From Mobilisporobacter senegalensis (GTDB lineage Bacteria; Bacillota; Clostridia; Lachnospirales; Lachnospiraceae): DNA of 64,000 nt. The stretch spans positions 62,001 to 126,000 of the forward strand of contig NZ_RJVG01000004.1 in assembly GCF_003752155.1 (NCBI RefSeq), read 5' to 3'. Below, piece after piece: positions 47,281 through 55,787 of the stretch. Positions within the stretch are counted from its first letter, which is position 1; each line of letters opens with the position of its first letter. The position numbers were made by a program, and so were the translations under genes. The notes beneath the pieces were generated by a model. It was not told the origin of the DNA. It made no database searches and saw only the letters and a list, made by a program, of their open reading frames with translations.

Positions 47281-48333
47281 ATGACTATTTCGTTGTTTGA
47301 ATTTCTGAATCAGCTAGTATCAAACCTGCCGCTTCTGATTACAGTTATTCTTACTCTTGGTGTAATTTTAGTAAATGGTTGGACTGATGCACCAAATGCC
47401 ATTGCAACATGTGTATCAACAAGATGTATGCGCCCTGGAAGTGCCATCCTAATGGCTGCTTTTTTCAATTTCTTAGGTGTATTATTCATGACTATGTTAA
47501 ATGCTACAGTTGCTCAGACTATCTATAAGATGGTTGACTTCGGCGGCGATTCCAAAAATGCGTTGGTTGCTCTTTGCGCTTCATTATTTGCAATTGTTTT
47601 ATGGGCAACGGCTGCCTGGTATTTTGGTATACCGACAAGTGAAAGCCATGCACTGATCGCCGGTATCTCAGGATCTGCTATCGCTTTGCAAGGCGGTCTG
47701 AATGGTATCAATGGAGCTGAATGGATTAAAGTTGTATATGGTTTAGTTTTTTCTACTGTAGTAGGTTTTGGAGCAGGATACATTGTAACTAAACTTGTTG
47801 AACTCGTTTGCAGAAACATGGATCGAAGAAAGACAAATGCTTTCTTTAAAAATGGACAAATTGCAGGTGCAGCATCCATGGCATTCATGCATGGTGCTCA
47901 GGATGGACAAAAGTTTATGGGTGTTTTTATGTTAGGTGTATTTTTGGCAAATGGTGTTGGAAATGTATCGAACTTTGTTATTCCACCCTGGTTAATGATT
48001 CTATGTTCCGCAGTAATGGCACTTGGTACTTCCATCGGCGGCTATAAGATAATCAAATCCGTTGGTATGGGTATGGTCAAGCTTGAAAAATATCAGGGTT
48101 TTGCGGCTGATATAGCAGCTTCCAGTGCATTATTCGTTTCCTCAATTACTGGTATCCCTGTAAGTACTACTCATACAAAAACTACTGCTATTATGGGTGT
48201 GGGTGCTTCTAAAAGACTTTCCTCTGTAAATTGGGGCACAGTAAAAGAAATGGTTCTGGCTTGGGTTCTTACTTTTCCAGGTTGTGGACTGATCGGCTAT
48301 CTTATGGCACTTTTGTTTATGCATATATTTTAA
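47281..48333 (+). CDS. pit: Low-affinity inorganic phosphate transporter, Pit family
   Basis: A 350-residue Pit/PHO-4 transporter with about ten membrane helices. The duplicated signature is visible: NGWTDAPNAIATCVSTR in the N-terminal half and MAFMHGAQDGQKFMGV plus TGIPVSTTHTKTTAIMG in the C-terminal half. It imports phosphate as a metal-phosphate complex driven by protons. GGAGG precedes the ATG. It forms an operon with a DUF47 protein 32 bp downstream, the standard pairing, and is preceded by Pho-box-like repeats. Confidence 0.94.
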   Translation: MTISLFEFLNQLVSNLPLLITVILTLGVILVNGWTDAPNAIATCVSTRCMRPGSAILMAAFFNFLGVLFMTMLNATVAQTIYKMVDFGGDSKNALVALCASLFAIVLWATAAWYFGIPTSESHALIAGISGSAIALQGGLNGINGAEWIKVVYGLVFSTVVGFGAGYIVTKLVELVCRNMDRRKTNAFFKNGQIAGAASMAFMHGAQDGQKFMGVFMLGVFLANGVGNVSNFVIPPWLMILCSAVMALGTSIGGYKIIKSVGMGMVKLEKYQGFAADIAASSALFVSSITGIPVSTTHTKTTAIMGVGASKRLSSVNWGTVKEMVLAWVLTFPGCGLIGYLMALLFMHIF

Positions 48334-48365
48334 TTAATTTCATTTAAGAAAGGATTAATAAAACA

Positions 48366-48989
48366 ATGGCTAGAAAAAAAGAATATAACTATTATGATAA
48401 ATTTGTTGAACTTGTAGATTACTCTTGTAAATGTGCAGAAATCTTAAATACATCTTTAGTAAATTTTGATATTAATAAAATCGAAAAGAATCTCGAAGAA
48501 CTACATAAGATCGAACATTCTGCCGATTTAGCAAAGCATGAAATGCTTCACCAATTAGCCGGTGAATTTATAGCTCCAATTGAACGTGAAGATATTGTAA
48601 GTCTGTCTCAGGAAATCGATGATATTACAGATGCAATTGAAGATGTTTTAATCAAGATTAATATGTATAATGTTAAAACGATTAAACCGGAAGTATTTGA
48701 ATTCTCTAAGCTAATTACAAAATGCTGCAGTGCACTTAAAATAGCTTTAGAAGAATTCCATAACTACAAAAAATCTTCAACTCTCAATAAAAAATTGATT
48801 GAAGTAAATGATTTAGAAGAAAAAGGTGATACATTATACTACGATACAGTGTACAAGCTTTATCGTGAAACGAAAGATCCTGTTGAATTATTAGTATGGA
48901 CTGAAATCTATGATCATCTTGAAAAATGTTGTGATGCATGTGAACAGGCTGCTGATGTAATTGAATCCGTAGTCATGAAGAATTCTTAA
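48366..48989 (+). CDS. DUF47 (PhoU-like) protein, Pit partner
   Basis: A 207-residue all-helical protein of the DUF47/TIGR00153 family, related to PhoU. Stretches KIEHSADLAKHEMLHQLAGEFIAPIEREDIVSLSQEIDDITDAIED and KCCDACEQAADVIESVVM carry the E/D-xxx-D metal-binding pattern of PhoU-like bundles. Genes of this family almost always follow pit, and the protein is thought to modulate the transporter from the cytoplasm. Full length. Confidence 0.92.
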   Translation: MARKKEYNYYDKFVELVDYSCKCAEILNTSLVNFDINKIEKNLEELHKIEHSADLAKHEMLHQLAGEFIAPIEREDIVSLSQEIDDITDAIEDVLIKINMYNVKTIKPEVFEFSKLITKCCSALKIALEEFHNYKKSSTLNKKLIEVNDLEEKGDTLYYDTVYKLYRETKDPVELLVWTEIYDHLEKCCDACEQAADVIESVVMKNS

Positions 48990-49018
48990 AATATAGAATA
49001 TTATAATAGACTTATTCT

Positions 49019-49064
49019 TAGGCCCCGCCCGAGTTCTTATGGAACTTAAGTTGAGGCCTTTTTG
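49019..49064 (+). terminator. Terminator of the pit operon
   Basis: Outer stem aggcc / ggcct with an inner hairpin (gttc / gaac) and TTTTTG after it. Confidence 0.65.
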
Positions 49065-49126
49065 TTTGCCCAAAAACCTAAAACAGACTGACATGCCTGC
49101 ATATCAAAAAAACACTGTAAATTGTA

Positions 49127-49155
49127 TTGACAATCTGAACATATTAAGATAAAAT
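49127..49155 (+). promoter_or_regulatory. Promoter of the niaX-like gene
   Basis: TTGACA at 49127-49132, 17-bp spacer, TAAAAT at 49150-49155. Confidence 0.85.
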
Positions 49156-49170
49156 TACAAATGACATTAC

Positions 49171-49186
49171 AGCTGACAAGACAGCT
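49171..49186 (+). promoter_or_regulatory. Candidate operator (NiaR-like) in the niaX leader
   Basis: agctgacaagacagct: outer AGCTG / CAGCT dyad with a 6-base centre, 15 bp past the -10, where a bound repressor would block transcription. The niacin repressor NiaR controls such genes in Firmicutes; the match to its site is from memory and not tested. Confidence 0.45.
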
Positions 49187-49260
49187 TGTGTGATTATTAT
49201 TTTTTCCAACATTTAAAATAAATGAATCATTGAAAGACGTATGAAAGGGTGGATATATTA

Positions 49261-49836
49261 ATGAAACAACACAACAAGATTCAATCTATGGTCATCTCGG
49301 CTCTCCTATGTGCCATAGGAATTATAATTCCTATGTTTTCACCGCTTAAGTTTGTATTTGAGCCTGCATCATTTACTCTGGCAAGTCATGTTCCAATCAT
49401 TATTGCAATGTTCATTTCACCAGCAGTGGCAAGCTCTGTCGCATTGATAACAGGTTTTGGTTTCCTATTGGGAGGCTTTCCAATTGTTATAGTTCTTCGT
49501 GCATTAACACATGTGATCTTTGCTTCACTGGGTGCATATATGCTGAAGAAGAACGGTAATTTATTACGTACTCCTGTGAGTACTTTCCTATTTGGCTTTC
49601 TCATATCTGTAGTACATGCGGTATGCGAAGTGATCATTGTAACATTATTCTACCTAGGCAATAATATGACAGAAGCATATTATGAAAATGGTTATTTAAT
49701 GACCGTCATTGTACTTGTGGGCATCGGTACTATAATCCACAGTATGGTTGACTTTGGAATTGCTTTATTTGTTTGGAAGCCCCTTCAAAGCATAGTAACT
49801 ATTCCTGCTAATGCTAAAGTGGCTGACAATAGATAA
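49261..49836 (+). CDS. niaX: ECF-type vitamin transporter S component, probably niacin (NiaX-like)
   Basis: From ATG 49261 (AGGGTGG 8 bases upstream), 191 residues with five or six membrane helices. The stretch SALLCAIGIIIPMFSPLKFVFEPASFTLASHVPIIIAMFISP matches the substrate-binding subunit of the niacin ECF transporter as I know it; GGFPIVIVLRALTHVIFA is also typical. It needs the shared EcfAAT energising module, not encoded here. A sharp promoter and a dyad operator precede it. Assignment to niacin rather than another vitamin is moderate. Confidence 0.65.
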   Translation: MKQHNKIQSMVISALLCAIGIIIPMFSPLKFVFEPASFTLASHVPIIIAMFISPAVASSVALITGFGFLLGGFPIVIVLRALTHVIFASLGAYMLKKNGNLLRTPVSTFLFGFLISVVHAVCEVIIVTLFYLGNNMTEAYYENGYLMTVIVLVGIGTIIHSMVDFGIALFVWKPLQSIVTIPANAKVADNR

Positions 49837-49868
49837 ATATATTTATAACCCGGGGATTTTGTGTTAAA

Positions 49869-49907
49869 AAAGGGGGTATCTGCTCAAATTGAGCAGATAC
49901 CCCCTTT
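49869..49907. terminator. Strong bidirectional terminator
   Basis: Near-perfect 19-bp stem (aaagggggtatctgctcaa and complement) flanked by A- and T-runs, between the niaX-like gene and the convergent MerR remnant. Confidence 0.92.
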
Positions 49908-49929
49908 AAATTTATGATTTTACTATCAA

Positions 49930-50669
49930 TTACTTACTTGCATATATCGTTGCAGCAGTATAAAGATAATATGCTAAGCCAATCTGCTGACTTTCAAGCA
50001 TATTTCTATGAAAATCATCATCGACCATAAATTTTGCAGTATTTACAAAAGATTTTGTGTCTACGCTGGCCACATTATCATTTAAGTATAAAATATGCCT
50101 TTTTAAAACACTCTGTATCCTTTCATCATCCGGCCTTAAACCATTCTTTAGCCCGTTTGCCATAAAATCCGTAAATTCTTTTGCTTCCTGAGCTTGTTGA
50201 TTCATCTTCTCTACTTCCATATCATTTGTTTTTATTTCATATTTGTATTTGTTTTTCAAATATTCGTTTTGTTCTGCTAATGCCTCTTTCCATTCTTCCC
50301 TATTCAAACCTTTAAACATATCTGATTGATTCATAATTTCTCCTTTCCTGGTGAAGACAATCGATTTTTCAATTGTACTTAACAATTGCTTCATTCTCTG
50401 CTTGCGCGCTTTTAGCATCTCATGTTGCTTTGTTAGGCATTCTATTCGACTCGATTCATCTTCAAGAGCTTTACTAATGTCTCTGAGGGAGAAATCCAAT
50501 TCACGATAGAATAATATCTCTTGCAGACGTTCCAGCTCGTTTTGCCATATATTCGATATCCTGCATCTGTAATTCTGCACGGTACTAATAATCCTATCTT
50601 ATGGTAATGATGTAGTGTTTTAATTGTGACTCCTGATAATTTTGCCATCTCTTTCACTGTATATTCCAT
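49930..50669 (-). pseudogene. MerR/TipAS-like regulator with a frameshift
   Basis: Two overlapping frames make up one MerR protein. The first (from ATG 50669) gives EYTVKEMAKLSGVTIKTLHHYHKIGLLV and DAGYRIYG, then goes out of frame; the second carries NELERLQEILFYRELDFSLRDISKAL and a TipAS-like C-terminal domain to 49930. The shift is at ggcaaaacgag (near 50541-50551): one extra A in the run would restore YGKNELERLQ. Either a real inactivating deletion, or a homopolymer sequencing error. A MerR-type promoter precedes it. Confidence 0.85.
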
Positions 50670-50689
50670 GATTTCTCACCTCGAGTATT

Positions 50690-50720
50690 ATATTAGCCTC
50701 TCCCCTAAGGTAAGAGTCAA
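50690..50720 (-). promoter_or_regulatory. MerR-type promoter of the frameshifted regulator
   Basis: Minus strand TTGACT at 50720-50715, 19-bp spacer, TAATAT at 50695-50690. The spacer is a dyad (ctcttacc / ggggagag, two mismatches). Confidence 0.75.
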
Positions 50721-50773
50721 CTACTTTTTTATTTTTCAAAATCCGATTCCAATAAGGTTTCTTTCAATGAATA

Positions 50774-51490
50774 TCACTTGCTATTTACTATTATATTGCG
50801 GATCTTATCAGTGTATCTTTTATCTAAATGCTTAGTACAAAATTGAAAATTGTCCATACTTGATACTTTGGGAATATCCATATTTACCAATTGACTGTCA
50901 AACTTTTCAATAATAGAATATTCATCCTTATCATTTATCGTCCCGCCTACATCAGTCAGATGAATTTTGGTGCCATCATTTAATTGTATTATATAAAAAA
51001 AATCACCCTTTAAATAATGTGAAAAAGGAATAATACTCTTCCTGCCATAAACTCCTGTCTCAATTTTCACAATATCCTTGAAGCTATATTGATTGCCCTT
51101 TGGTGATAAAAATGTATAATCTATTATTTTATTATTAGTTATAGCTGTCATATTAAAAAGAAGGGCATATAGAAGAAATATATTTACAATGGCAAAAGCA
51201 GATAAAATTAATTGCTTATTCTTTTTTAGCAATCTATTTTTTAATCTTAATAATACAGATTCTTTAAAACCTTTATCCAAAAAATAAAAAAATAAAACTG
51301 CAAAATATATCTCATAAATAAAAAGCAAATTTCTTAAAGGAAACTTAAAAATCCAAATTATATAATCCTGGGGTAAAAATCTTTCTTGAATACTTCCTAT
51401 CAATGCGGCAAAAATAAATGTTACTACAAATATCCCAACCAACGAAATGATTGAAAAGATAATAAATTTAATTCCTTTTAATATTCTCAT
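50774..51490 (-). CDS. Membrane protein of unknown function
   Basis: A 238-residue protein. Three hydrophobic helices in the N-terminal half (about residues 8-30, 52-70 and 94-115), then a C-terminal domain of about 110 residues that is probably extracellular (KIIDYTFLSPKGNQYSFKDIVKIETGVYG, then FFYIIQLNDGTKIHLTDVGG). The C-terminal part looks like a small beta domain seen in membrane-bound hypothetical proteins of Clostridia. No family named. Stands alone between MerR and tRNA genes. Confidence 0.7.
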   Translation of the reverse strand: MRILKGIKFIIFSIISLVGIFVVTFIFAALIGSIQERFLPQDYIIWIFKFPLRNLLFIYEIYFAVLFFYFLDKGFKESVLLRLKNRLLKKNKQLILSAFAIVNIFLLYALLFNMTAITNNKIIDYTFLSPKGNQYSFKDIVKIETGVYGRKSIIPFSHYLKGDFFYIIQLNDGTKIHLTDVGGTINDKDEYSIIEKFDSQLVNMDIPKVSSMDNFQFCTKHLDKRYTDKIRNIIVNSK

Positions 51491-51667
51491 ATTGTTTCCT
51501 TTCCACCTGTTAAAGTTTAATTTCTATAAAAGCAACTTTCTCCATTATCATTTTCTCCTATACTATTTATATATTTCCATACAATTGTTACATACTCCGA
51601 TTCAATATAGAATTTTTTCATTTACATCAGGTTTCAAGTTATAAAGCAAATAAATTGATACACAATA

Positions 51668-51700
51668 AAAACCTTGCAAACAAAAGTTTACAAGGTTTTT
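51668..51700 (-). terminator. Terminator of tRNA-Leu(CAG)
   Basis: Stem aaaaccttg / caaggtttt, with TTTTATTG after it on the minus strand, directly past the tRNA 3' end. Confidence 0.88.
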
Positions 51701-51702
51701 CA

Positions 51703-51786
51703 TGCAGTCAAAGGGACTTGAACCCTCACCCAGTTGCCCGGACTAGAACCTGAATCTAGCGCGTATGCCAATTCCGCCATGACTGC
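51703..51786 (-). tRNA. tRNA-Leu (anticodon CAG)
   Basis: An 84-nt class II tRNA on the minus strand: acceptor GCAGTCA / TGACTGC, D-arm identical to that of the other tRNA-Leu, anticodon stem CTAGA / TCTAG around TTCAGGT (anticodon CAG), variable arm CCGG / CTGG, T-loop GTTCAAGTC, discriminator A, no CCA. Its variable arm resembles the displaced host half at 15766-15780. Confidence 0.95.
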
Positions 51787-51860
51787 TGATCAATATAATT
51801 ATTACATTAAAGTAATTACGAATAATAGTATACCTTTCTCTTTTTTTATTGTCAATATCA

Positions 51861-51906
51861 ATCATGAAATCTTCCCATTATAAATCATGAAATCTTCCCA
51901 TTATAA
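51861..51906. repeat. 23-bp tandem duplication at the end of a GNAT gene
   Basis: Two identical 23-bp units at 51861-51883 and 51884-51906. The unit contains the last codons of the GNAT gene; the duplication moves the stop into the junction, changing the C-terminus by one residue. Confidence 0.9.
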
Positions 51907-52426
51907 TCGTATTATAGTAATTGCCATCTCCCAGTCTTTTATCTTTCTTTAAAATACCTTCTATTTCAAAACCAAAGCTTTTATACAAATTTATGGCTTT
52001 TTCATTCGTTTCTAATACATTCAAAGTGATTTTCTTAATTCCGGTAGAATCCGCCCAATTTATAGATTCTTTTAAAAGATTTTTTCCTATTCCATATCCC
52101 CAATACTCTTTTAGGATACAAACTCCAAATTCTACTTTGTGTGAAAATCTATTTAGATAAATTCCTTCACACCTTGAAAAACCAACAATTTTATCTTTCA
52201 CTTCTGCAACTAAAAATAAATTTCTTAAATTTTTTGAATCTGTTTCTATGATTTTTTGAAATCCTATAATATCTATGTACCCTTCCCATTTTTCTCGGTC
52301 TAGATTTTCGGTTTCACCATCAATCTCTACTCTCAAATCAGAAAGTTCCTTTCCATCATCAATAGTTGCTGACCTTATGGTATAATTCAACTCATTAACA
52401 TTATATTTTTGTCCATTTATGACCAT
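51878..52426 (-). CDS. GNAT family N-acetyltransferase
   Basis: A 182-residue GNAT of the RimJ/RimL-like or phosphinothricin type. VEFGVCILKEYWGYGIGKNLLKESINWA contains motif A (the CoA loop), followed by KKITLNVLETNEKAINLYKSFGFEIEGILKKDKRLGDG, the typical C-terminal block. GGAGGT precedes the ATG. The 3' end lies in a 23-bp tandem duplication, leaving MGRFHDL as the last residues. Substrate unknown. Confidence 0.88.
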   Translation of the reverse strand: MVINGQKYNVNELNYTIRSATIDDGKELSDLRVEIDGETENLDREKWEGYIDIIGFQKIIETDSKNLRNLFLVAEVKDKIVGFSRCEGIYLNRFSHKVEFGVCILKEYWGYGIGKNLLKESINWADSTGIKKITLNVLETNEKAINLYKSFGFEIEGILKKDKRLGDGNYYNTIIMGRFHDL

Positions 52427-53065
52427 TATATATACCTCCTATTATGCTTAGTAAAGATGTAAGCATGAATACAATTAATGATACCTCCTTCCATGTTACA
52501 GTGCAACTTATAGTTTACATACAAATATCACATTTTAGGTATCCGGACAGAATTTCATTCCTTACAATAACAATAGCAGGTCTAAAACCTGCTATTGTTA
52601 CTATCCAATGTCTCAATTTTTCACTTGAATTATTCGATTTTATCTACTACCTGAATCTTTTAACAGTAAATCCGTTGTCTCCTAAAGCCTCCATCAATAC
52701 CATCTCCTATATTCTGGTTAACAAATTCTTGTTACTATAAAAGACATTTTCTAAATGGAATACTTAAAACAAATTCTATGGAAATTTACATTTCGTTTTG
52801 AATTTGCTTTGGCATCCACTAAATATTATGTCTAGTTTGACTTAAGTTATACTTAAAAAAATATTATTTATTTTACCATATTATAAAAATTTTTGCTTAA
52901 TTAAAAGTCCACCTTATGTATTATTTTCAATGGATATAAATCTGTTTTTAAACCTGCTTTATGCTATTAAAATTTACCTGTCCACATAAAGATACATATT
53001 TTTATTGTAGTATCCACATAATAAAAATGATTAAAATAATATCTTTACAAAAAGGAGAAATAAAT
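52427..53065. other. Long gap with a hairpin
   Basis: About 640 bp. Open frames present look like chance. The clear structure is the hairpin at 52568-52600. The last part must hold the promoter of the 68-residue gene. Confidence 0.45.
52568..52600. repeat. Perfect 14-bp hairpin
   Basis: Arms taacaatagcaggt / acctgctattgtta around a 5-base loop. No T-run follows on either strand, so not a standard terminator. Confidence 0.7.
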
Positions 53066-53272
53066 ATGATACCCCAAAATAGTAATCAGGCAAATTTAAA
53101 ACCAGCCATCACCATAGATCCTAAAGAGAAAATGAAGGGTCTAAAAGTTACAAATAATATCAGCGAAATATCCGAGCAGATAATTGAAGATATTCCATTA
53201 GGTGCCATAAATCCTAATAACAACGCAGCCTTTGAAGAAAGAAGCAACCCGCTTAGCAGCAAAGGCAATTAG
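53066..53272 (+). CDS. Small hydrophilic protein of unknown function, 68 residues
   Basis: AAAGGAG lies 9 bases before the ATG, which selects this start over longer options. The protein is polar and probably unfolded at both ends (MIPQNSNQANLKPAITIDPK, then NPNNNAAFEERSNPLSSKGN), with a short hydrophobic-spaced middle (GLKVTNNISEISEQIIEDI). No family recognised. It stands alone, convergent with thrS. Confidence 0.55.
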   Translation: MIPQNSNQANLKPAITIDPKEKMKGLKVTNNISEISEQIIEDIPLGAINPNNNAAFEERSNPLSSKGN

Positions 53273-53321
53273 TTATATGGATATAAAGTAAAACTTAATT
53301 TAGATATCATAATCTTCCAAA

Positions 53322-53397
53322 CAATAAATAAGGGACTGTTGCATAAATATAAGAATCTCTGTATAGTAAGAAGAAACTTTATTTTGCCACAGCCCTT
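53322..53397 (-). terminator. Possible terminator of thrS
   Basis: Arms aagggactgt (53330-53339) and acagccctt (53389-53397) pair with one G-T, with a long internal segment, then ATTTATTG on the minus strand. Confidence 0.45.
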
Positions 53398-53403
53398 TAT
53401 TAT

Positions 53404-55359
53404 TTATTCCTGTACTTCTATTTTTCTAATTTCTTTTGTTCTGATTTCTTTTGTAATCTCGTTAATGAATGTATCAAGCGGTTTTTGACCTTCATCTCCT
53501 AAATAACGGCTTCTTACAGATACAAGACTATCCTCTTCTTCTTTTTGTCCAACTACTAACATATAAGGAACACGGTCTAATCTTGTTTCACGGATCTTAT
53601 AACCAATCTTTTCTGCTCTTTCATCCACAGTACATTTTATGCCATTTGCTTTTAACTCATTAAGAACCTTTTCTGCATAATCATGATATTTCTCTGAGAT
53701 AGGAAGAACACGTACCTGCTCAGGACATAACCAGGTTGGAAAGTTTCCTGCATATTTTTCGATCAACCAGGCTAATGTTCTTTCATAGCAGCCCATACTT
53801 GTTCTGTGAATAATAAATGGACGTTTTTTCTCTCCATTAGCATCAATGTAGAACATATCAAAACGCTCTGCAAGGACGAAATCCAGCTGAATTGTGATCA
53901 TAGTATCTTCTTTGCCATATACATTCTTTGCCTGAATATCAAGTTTTGGTCCATAGAATGCTGCTTCCCCTTCTTCTTCAGTGAAAATCACTTCAAGATG
54001 TTGGAGCATTTCACGCATCTTGTTCTGCATATTATCCCACTGCTCTTCATCACCAAGGTATTTACTCTTATTATTTGGGTCCCATTTAGAAAGACGATAA
54101 GTTACATCCTTATCTAACCCTAATGTCTTTAAACAATACATTGCTAAATCAAGGCAGCCTTTAAATTCCTCTTCCACTTGCTCTGGGGTTACAATTAAAT
54201 GCCCTTCTGATATCGTGAACTGTCTTACACGAGTAAGTCCATGCATTTCTCCGGAATCTTCATTACGGAATAGTGTTGAAGTTTCACCATAACGACATGG
54301 CAAATCGCGATAACTCTTCTGACTTTGTTTATATACATAATATTGGAATGGGCAAGTCATAGGGCGAAGAGCAAATACTTCAGAATCTTCTTTCTCTTCA
54401 TCTCCTAATACAAACATCCCTTCTTTATAATGTCCCCAATGATCAGAGATAACATATAAATCTTTCTTTGCCAATAATGGAGTTTTTGTTCTCATATATC
54501 CACGGCTTTCTTCTTCATCTTCAATCCATCTTTGAAGAGTCTGGATCATAGCGGCACCTTTTGGCATAAGAAGAGGAAGGCCTTGACCAATAACATCTAC
54601 TGTAGCAAATAGTTCCATTTCACGACCTAATTTGTTATGATCTCTTTTTTTAATATCTTCTAAATGTGCAAGATATTCCTCTAAGTCTGCATTCTTTGTA
54701 AATGCTGTTCCATATACTCTTGCCAGCATCTTGTTCTTCTCAGAACCTCTCCAATAAGCTCCTGAAGAAGAGATTAGTTTAATTGCTTTAATACCCTTTG
54801 TACTCATTAAGTGAGGTCCTGCACATAAATCTACAAAATCACCCTGACGATAGAAAGAGATCACTTCTCCCTCTGGAAGGTCTTCGATTAACTCAACTTT
54901 ATACGGTTCGTCTTTTTCTTTCATAAGTGCGATTGCTTCTTCTCTAGGAAGCTCAAATCTCTCAAGCTCTGCACCTTCTTTTATGATTTTCTTCATCTCT
55001 TTTTCTAATGCATCAAGAGCCGATCTGTCTAAAGATTCTATATCAAAATCATAATAGAATCCAGTGTCAATAGATGGTCCAATTGCAAGCTTGGCATGAG
55101 GATATAACCTCTTAACAGCCTGGGCTAATACATGGGATGTAGTATGTCTGTATGCAGCTTTTCCTGCTTCATCGTTAAATGTAAATATATTTAATGTGCT
55201 ATCTTTATCAACAATAGTTCTTAAATCTACAACTTCTCCATTTACTTCACCAGCACATGCCATTCTGGCAAGACCTTCGCTGATATCCTTTGCAATATCT
55301 ATAACTGACATTGCATGCTGATATTCTTTTACTGATCCATCTTTTAATGTAATCTTCAT
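53404..55359 (-). CDS. thrS: Threonyl-tRNA synthetase
   Basis: A 651-residue class II synthetase, full length. N-terminal TGS domain (MKITLKDGSVKEYQHAMSVIDIAKDI), the editing domain with HTTSHVLAQA and the later CAGPHLMSTK Cys/His set, the catalytic core (motif 2 RYGETSTLFRNEDSGEMHGLTRVRQF; motif 3 IIHRTSMGCYERTLAWLIE) and the anticodon-binding domain (CPEQVRVLPISEKYHDYA). It charges tRNA-Thr and clears mischarged Ser. It is controlled by the T-box leader upstream. Confidence 0.98.
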   Translation of the reverse strand: MKITLKDGSVKEYQHAMSVIDIAKDISEGLARMACAGEVNGEVVDLRTIVDKDSTLNIFTFNDEAGKAAYRHTTSHVLAQAVKRLYPHAKLAIGPSIDTGFYYDFDIESLDRSALDALEKEMKKIIKEGAELERFELPREEAIALMKEKDEPYKVELIEDLPEGEVISFYRQGDFVDLCAGPHLMSTKGIKAIKLISSSGAYWRGSEKNKMLARVYGTAFTKNADLEEYLAHLEDIKKRDHNKLGREMELFATVDVIGQGLPLLMPKGAAMIQTLQRWIEDEEESRGYMRTKTPLLAKKDLYVISDHWGHYKEGMFVLGDEEKEDSEVFALRPMTCPFQYYVYKQSQKSYRDLPCRYGETSTLFRNEDSGEMHGLTRVRQFTISEGHLIVTPEQVEEEFKGCLDLAMYCLKTLGLDKDVTYRLSKWDPNNKSKYLGDEEQWDNMQNKMREMLQHLEVIFTEEEGEAAFYGPKLDIQAKNVYGKEDTMITIQLDFVLAERFDMFYIDANGEKKRPFIIHRTSMGCYERTLAWLIEKYAGNFPTWLCPEQVRVLPISEKYHDYAEKVLNELKANGIKCTVDERAEKIGYKIRETRLDRVPYMLVVGQKEEEDSLVSVRSRYLGDEGQKPLDTFINEITKEIRTKEIRKIEVQE

Positions 55360-55481
55360 AATTAATCTCCTTTTCTATAATTGATCCATCTGCATAAGTG
55401 AAACTTAATCCAGATATGATTTTGGCTATGAGGTATCTCTCCTACAATAATTTGTAAAAGAATGACCATATTTTTCCCATT

Positions 55482-55728
55482 AAAAAAACCCGTCACTTCC
55501 AATCATATTATGTTATACATAGTACTATTGAAAGGGACGAGCATATATTCTTTACTCGCGGTTCCACCCTAATTGGTTAAAAACCCACTTCATTGAGATT
55601 ATAACGGTATCACCGGGCTGGATTGGAGCCACTCAGAGGTAGTTTTCGGATGGTTTCTAATAAGATATTCACAGCACTTCATATCTCTCTCTGAATTATA
55701 CGTCATCTTACTCTTCTCTTCACTGTTT
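55482..55728 (-). promoter_or_regulatory. T-box riboswitch of thrS
   Basis: The minus strand carries the T-box sequence AGGGTGGAACCGCG (55570-55557), preceded by a long stem I region with AGAGAGA, and followed by a terminator: cgtcccttycaat-type arm 55539-55527 pairs with 55503-55491, then seven T. Uncharged tRNA-Thr pairs with the T-box bulge and favours the antiterminator. A threonine codon ACC is available in GAAACCATCC as specifier, but I cannot fix it with certainty. Confidence 0.92.
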
Positions 55729-55751
55729 TAGTTTATTTAGTATTGACCTTC

Positions 55752-55779
55752 ATTATAACATCCTATTTTTCTTTGTCAA
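55752..55779 (-). promoter_or_regulatory. Promoter of the thrS T-box transcript
   Basis: Minus strand TTGACA at 55779-55774, 16-bp spacer, TATAAT at 55757-55752. Confidence 0.85.
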
Positions 55780-55787
55780 GACTTTTG

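Noticed and set aside
52444-52740. Open frame of 98 codons in the gap after the GNAT gene
   Set aside because: No ribosome site; it runs through the 14-bp hairpin, and has no protein-like conservation that I can recognise.
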